Part shown: positions 61,007-64,000 of the stretch, one piece after another | Layout of the letters: every line of letters begins with the position of its first letter | How positions within the stretch are numbered: the stretch's first letter is position 1 | Made by a program: the position numbers and the translations under genes | The notes under the pieces: generated by a model | What the model was told of the DNA's origin: nothing | Database searches by the model: none | Seen by the model: only the letters and a program-made list of their open reading frames with translations | NCBI RefSeq assembly: GCF_027942865.1 | Contig: NC_134528.1 | Span: 6,443,586-6,507,585, forward strand | DNA from: Odontesthes bonariensis | Lineage: Eukaryota; Chordata; Actinopteri; Atheriniformes; Atherinopsidae | Reading direction: 5' to 3' | DNA: 64,000 bases

Positions 61007-63848
61007 TCATTGGAGCATCAGTTGCTTGAGGTTGTCGTGAAGGATGGTGTCCTTGACGTCACGGAACACCAGCCTGATGTTCTCCGTGTTGATGGCCGTG
61101 GTGAAGTGGTGGTACAGGGGCTTCTGCGTACTGTCGCGTCTCTTGGCCCGGAAGCAATCTACCATGAAGGCCTGGATGTCCGGGAGGCTGTGCTCCGACC
61201 CAGTGTAGTCGGGAAAGTAGTCCTTGATCGGAACGCTTTTAACCTTCTCCTCCAGCAGGTCCGTCTTGTTGAGGAAGAGGATGATCGAAACGTTGACAAA
61301 GACGCGGTTGTTGACGATGGTCTCGAAGATGTTGAGCGATTCACGAAGCCGGTTGGTCGTCCTGTCCTCCATCAGCACCTGGAGAAGACGATGGAGGGTT
61401 AAAGTACTGTAACATGTGCTAGTAGTGGTACTGGTAATGTACTGGATGCAATTACGGTAGCAACACACTGATTTTGTTTTGTTTAGCCGATTAAAATTTG
61501 ACCGATTTACCAATAAATGATAACCATAACTTGCATTAATCTTCCAGTGTGAGCCTGAGAAGCACCGATCACATTATTGGTCTTTTATCAATAACATTTT
61601 CCAAACACAACCGGAAAGCAACAAGAAAAACACGTTTAAATAAAACAGATGCGTGTCAGCGGGAGTTGGAGTAGAGTGTTGACCTGCACTGAAGCTACAG
61701 GCAGTAAACTTCCACAATCTGGGCACCAAAGCGTCACAAACGAGAAAGTTTCCGTACTTTTATTTCCTCTAAAGAGATCTGACCATCATGTTGAGTCGAG
61801 ATGAACTAAATGTCCACGCAGACAGTCAATCATTCAGACAAATCATTTCACTGTTTTACAGCTTAGCGTATGCAAACCACTCAAAGGCTACAGTAGTGGA
61901 TCTCCAGTGTAGATATAACTTCATTCCGTTCACTGGTATCACTATTTTTACATTTTCATTTTGCATACGAGGACAGCTGCTCAGAAGTACAGAAGTTTTT
62001 GTTTTTAATTTGGTGCTGATGTAAATGTCCATTTTGTCCATTTGCGTAAAAAAAAACAAACAAAAAAAAAACTCTTTTCCACAAACGAGAGAGAAAGACT
62101 GCTGTTGGAGTTGGAGCTTATCGATATTTAAATGCAAATAATTTTGACCAAATGTTGACCGGCACACACTCTTTCAGAAATGGCGGTGATGTTGTTGTGA
62201 GAGGAAGGAGCTAAACCGGAAAAGTGATTCCGGAAATGATGTTGTTAGCCGACCAATCACAAGCCTTGCGGTCTCCGCGAGTCTCCGCGTCCTCGACGGA
62301 TAGATATGAATTTTGGCCGACGCCCGCAAGTCACGGAGAGCGTCTCCGGGAGGGTTTCCGACCACGGAGATGGCTCTCCGTGGCCTTTCCCGGACGACTG
62401 TAAATCGGGCTTTACTGCAGCCATCTGCGCCTGAAGCAGCATCTGACAAAACATTCAGGTTCTGCTCATACAACAGGTGACACGACACAATAATAGTGTG
62501 CTTAAAGGTGGGGTATGAGATCTTGGAAAAACGGTTCCTGCAAGCTATATTTTTGAAAATACACAACCTTGCCTCTCCCTTCAGCCCACCCCTCGAAACC
62601 ACGCCTTCAAAACACATGAACGAGTCAAGAGTCTGAACGCGCAGGGGGGATAGAAGTAACTCTCATCATTACTTCTATTGGTCAGACATTTCCTCTTGCT
62701 ACACCCTCTATAATGGACTAAAAGATTAAATTTTTCCCCCAAACATTCTATTTTAGTGGGTGCAATGGGGTCGTGAGGAGGTTTTCAGACAATATGATAA
62801 AAAAATGCTCCAGAAAACATCTCATACCCCACCTTTACTGCAGGACATATGCAGCTTCATTCCACAGTGAAGAAGATCGGATAGCGTCTCCTCTCTTCAG
62901 TTCATCAGACGGGTGAACATTACAACAGGTATGTTTTTGTGCTGCACAGTTTACCGACCAGAGAGCAGGGGTCTTTAACTAGCAAATCATGAGAAAATGT
63001 GGCGTGTGCAGTTAAATATGTATGAAAACATTATCTTTAGATTGCTCTCAACCTCAGGCTCAACTTTCTGATCGTCACCTCACTAATTCTTGTGCAAACT
63101 GTGCACATCGAAGGGAGCAGACCCATAGAAATACTAGAAAGGCTGGTTTGGGATAGCTGGAACTGCCACTGATAAATCAGCGTATGGCAAACGCTGCCAT
63201 GAAGGTCAGCTTTGTCTCGGATGGTTAAAGACTTTGCTTGTCGTGAAAAGACCTGGGTGTCCGTTGGTGGGAGACACTTTTGTACTGGAAAACAACAAAT
63301 AAGGACCCGAAAACCAAGGTTGACGTAACCAACACACAAACTCATACTGTTGGCGAATGAGCTGTGGCAAGTTAAATGTATACAATTCTTTACATTTCTC
63401 CCCTACTTACTCAAAGAAAAGAGGAATCGCAGGAAAGAAAAACAGCTGGCAATGAACCCAAACATTTGTGCACCAACTTCAGTCGGAGATGTAATATTTG
63501 AGGAAATCTCGCGTGAAGCAGTTGAATCTGCATCCAGAAAACGAGATGAAAACACCTACGTTCGCCACACGTGTGCGTGCTTGCTCACATGTGAGAGGAA
63601 ACAAGATGGCGAGAGCAGCTTCAGCCGCAGCGGGCGTGTGTTTTCACCTGGTCATATTCCGAGGAGGAGACGAGGAAGAGGATGGAGGTGACCGAGTCGA
63701 AACACTCGAACCAGCGCCTCCGCTCTGACCGCTGTCCGCCCACGTCCACCATCTTAAAGGGAACGTTCTTTATCTCAAAGTCATACTCGTGGATGCCCTT
63801 GGTGGGTTTACGAGCCAGCAGGATGTCCTGTTGACTGGGGAGATAATC
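61007..63848 (-). CDS. gna13: G protein alpha-13 subunit, last two exons (partial)
   Basis: Heterotrimeric G-protein alpha subunit of the G12/13 class, which couples receptors to RhoGEFs and RhoA at the plasma membrane. Two exons are in the window: 63648-63848 (67 codons) and 61007-61378 (123 codons plus stop); upstream exons lie past the right edge. The first encodes [18 protein letters not shown] (switch I), then the G3 box [15 protein letters not shown] (switch II). The second starts [11 protein letters not shown]. It carries the G4 box NKTD in [14 protein letters not shown] and the G5 TAI in [16 protein letters not shown]. It ends [15 protein letters not shown], the GNA13 and not the GNA12 C terminus. 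The variable alpha-4/beta-6 loop ([20 protein letters not shown]) is the main difference from human. Teleosts have two gna13 copies, so a or b is unassigned. Confidence 0.95.
62235..62430. repeat. GC-rich, hairpin-containing block, possible mobile-element fragment
   Basis: A strongly CpG-rich patch inside an AT-rich intron. It contains repeated CTCCGCG words and a perfect 9-bp stem with a 4-base loop (CCACGGAGA at 62362-62370, TCTCCGTGG at 62375-62383). The sharp change in composition suggests an inserted element, but no ends were resolved. Confidence 0.35.
62503..62837. mobile_element. Non-autonomous TIR element (MITE) with 19-bp terminal repeats
   Basis: TAAAGGTGGGGTATGAGAT at 62503-62521 is matched exactly by its reverse complement ATCTCATACCCCACCTTTA at 62819-62837, with about 300 bp between. 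The outermost TA on each side can be read as the TA target duplication typical of Tc1/mariner elements. The interior has no transposase frame, so it would need a helper transposase. Confidence 0.8.
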
Positions 63849-64000
63849 CTGCAGGAGAGAAACAAAATCTATGTCAAACGGAACACAATTTGTCCCCGAC
63901 GTGCGCCACCATTAACAGTTCAAATCTCACTTTGAGGACAGATGCTGCGTTTGTGGACAATGAAGAGAAAGACGCCAATTAAAACATGCGCCGGCTACAT

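Larger units (their letters stand above)
61379..63647 (-). other. gna13 intron before the last exon
   Basis: About 2.3 kb. It contains a GC-rich block (about 62235-62430), a terminal-inverted-repeat element (62503-62837) and otherwise unremarkable AT-rich DNA. No exon or RNA gene was recognised. Confidence 0.8.

Noticed and set aside
60965-61402. 145-residue plus-strand open frame
   Set aside because: Antisense shadow of the gna13 last exon.
1-64000. tRNA, rRNA, microRNA or snoRNA genes
   Set aside because: No cloverleaf-like or otherwise recognisable RNA gene was noticed; a covariance-model scan was not possible here.

Overview
The window is vertebrate nuclear DNA, almost certainly from a ray-finned (teleost) fish. 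Its genes have introns, the proteins align closely with vertebrate families, and it carries abundant simple repeats plus a copy of an interspersed repeat very common in fish genomes (about 33.35-33.6 kb). All gene models were built by hand by joining open frames at GT/AG junctions with matching phase, so identifications rest on recalled family sequences and not on a database search.

Layout, left to right: timm23 (minus, complete, 417-3031); a qki-type quaking gene (minus, 8888-23674, two alternative C-terminal tails); a gene desert; prph2 (minus, 30408-35904, three exons); tbcc (minus, intronless, 39398-40441); bicral (plus, 44274-50255, eleven coding exons); a C17orf80-type gene (minus, 53834-57589, five exons); and the last two coding exons of gna13 (minus, 61007-63848, continuing past the right edge). 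The prph2-tbcc-bicral trio keeps the order and orientations I recall for human 6p21.1. C17orf80 and GNA13 are both on human 17q, so a chromosomal junction between the two blocks lies near 52.8-53.8 kb.

The genes have unrelated jobs: mitochondrial protein import (timm23), RNA processing (qki), photoreceptor disc rims (prph2), tubulin folding (tbcc), ncBAF chromatin remodelling (bicral), a mitochondrial nucleoid-associated protein (C17orf80) and G12/13 signalling (gna13).

The most interesting observations are: (1) the C17orf80-type protein ends in a domain that closely resembles ATP synthase subunit f, joined to an N-terminal C2HC zinc finger; (2) the alternatively used 5' splice site of qki exon 6 has exact 10-base complementarity to a tandem 16-base repeat in the adjoining intron; (3) the same intron holds a perfect 36-bp palindrome; (4) the usually invariant QKI-5 tail is altered by a 1-base difference; and (5) the qki locus carries QKI-type binding cores at its own terminal acceptor and stop codon. 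Mobile-element relics include a Tc1/mariner copy in a bicral intron and a TA-flanked terminal-inverted-repeat element in a gna13 intron.
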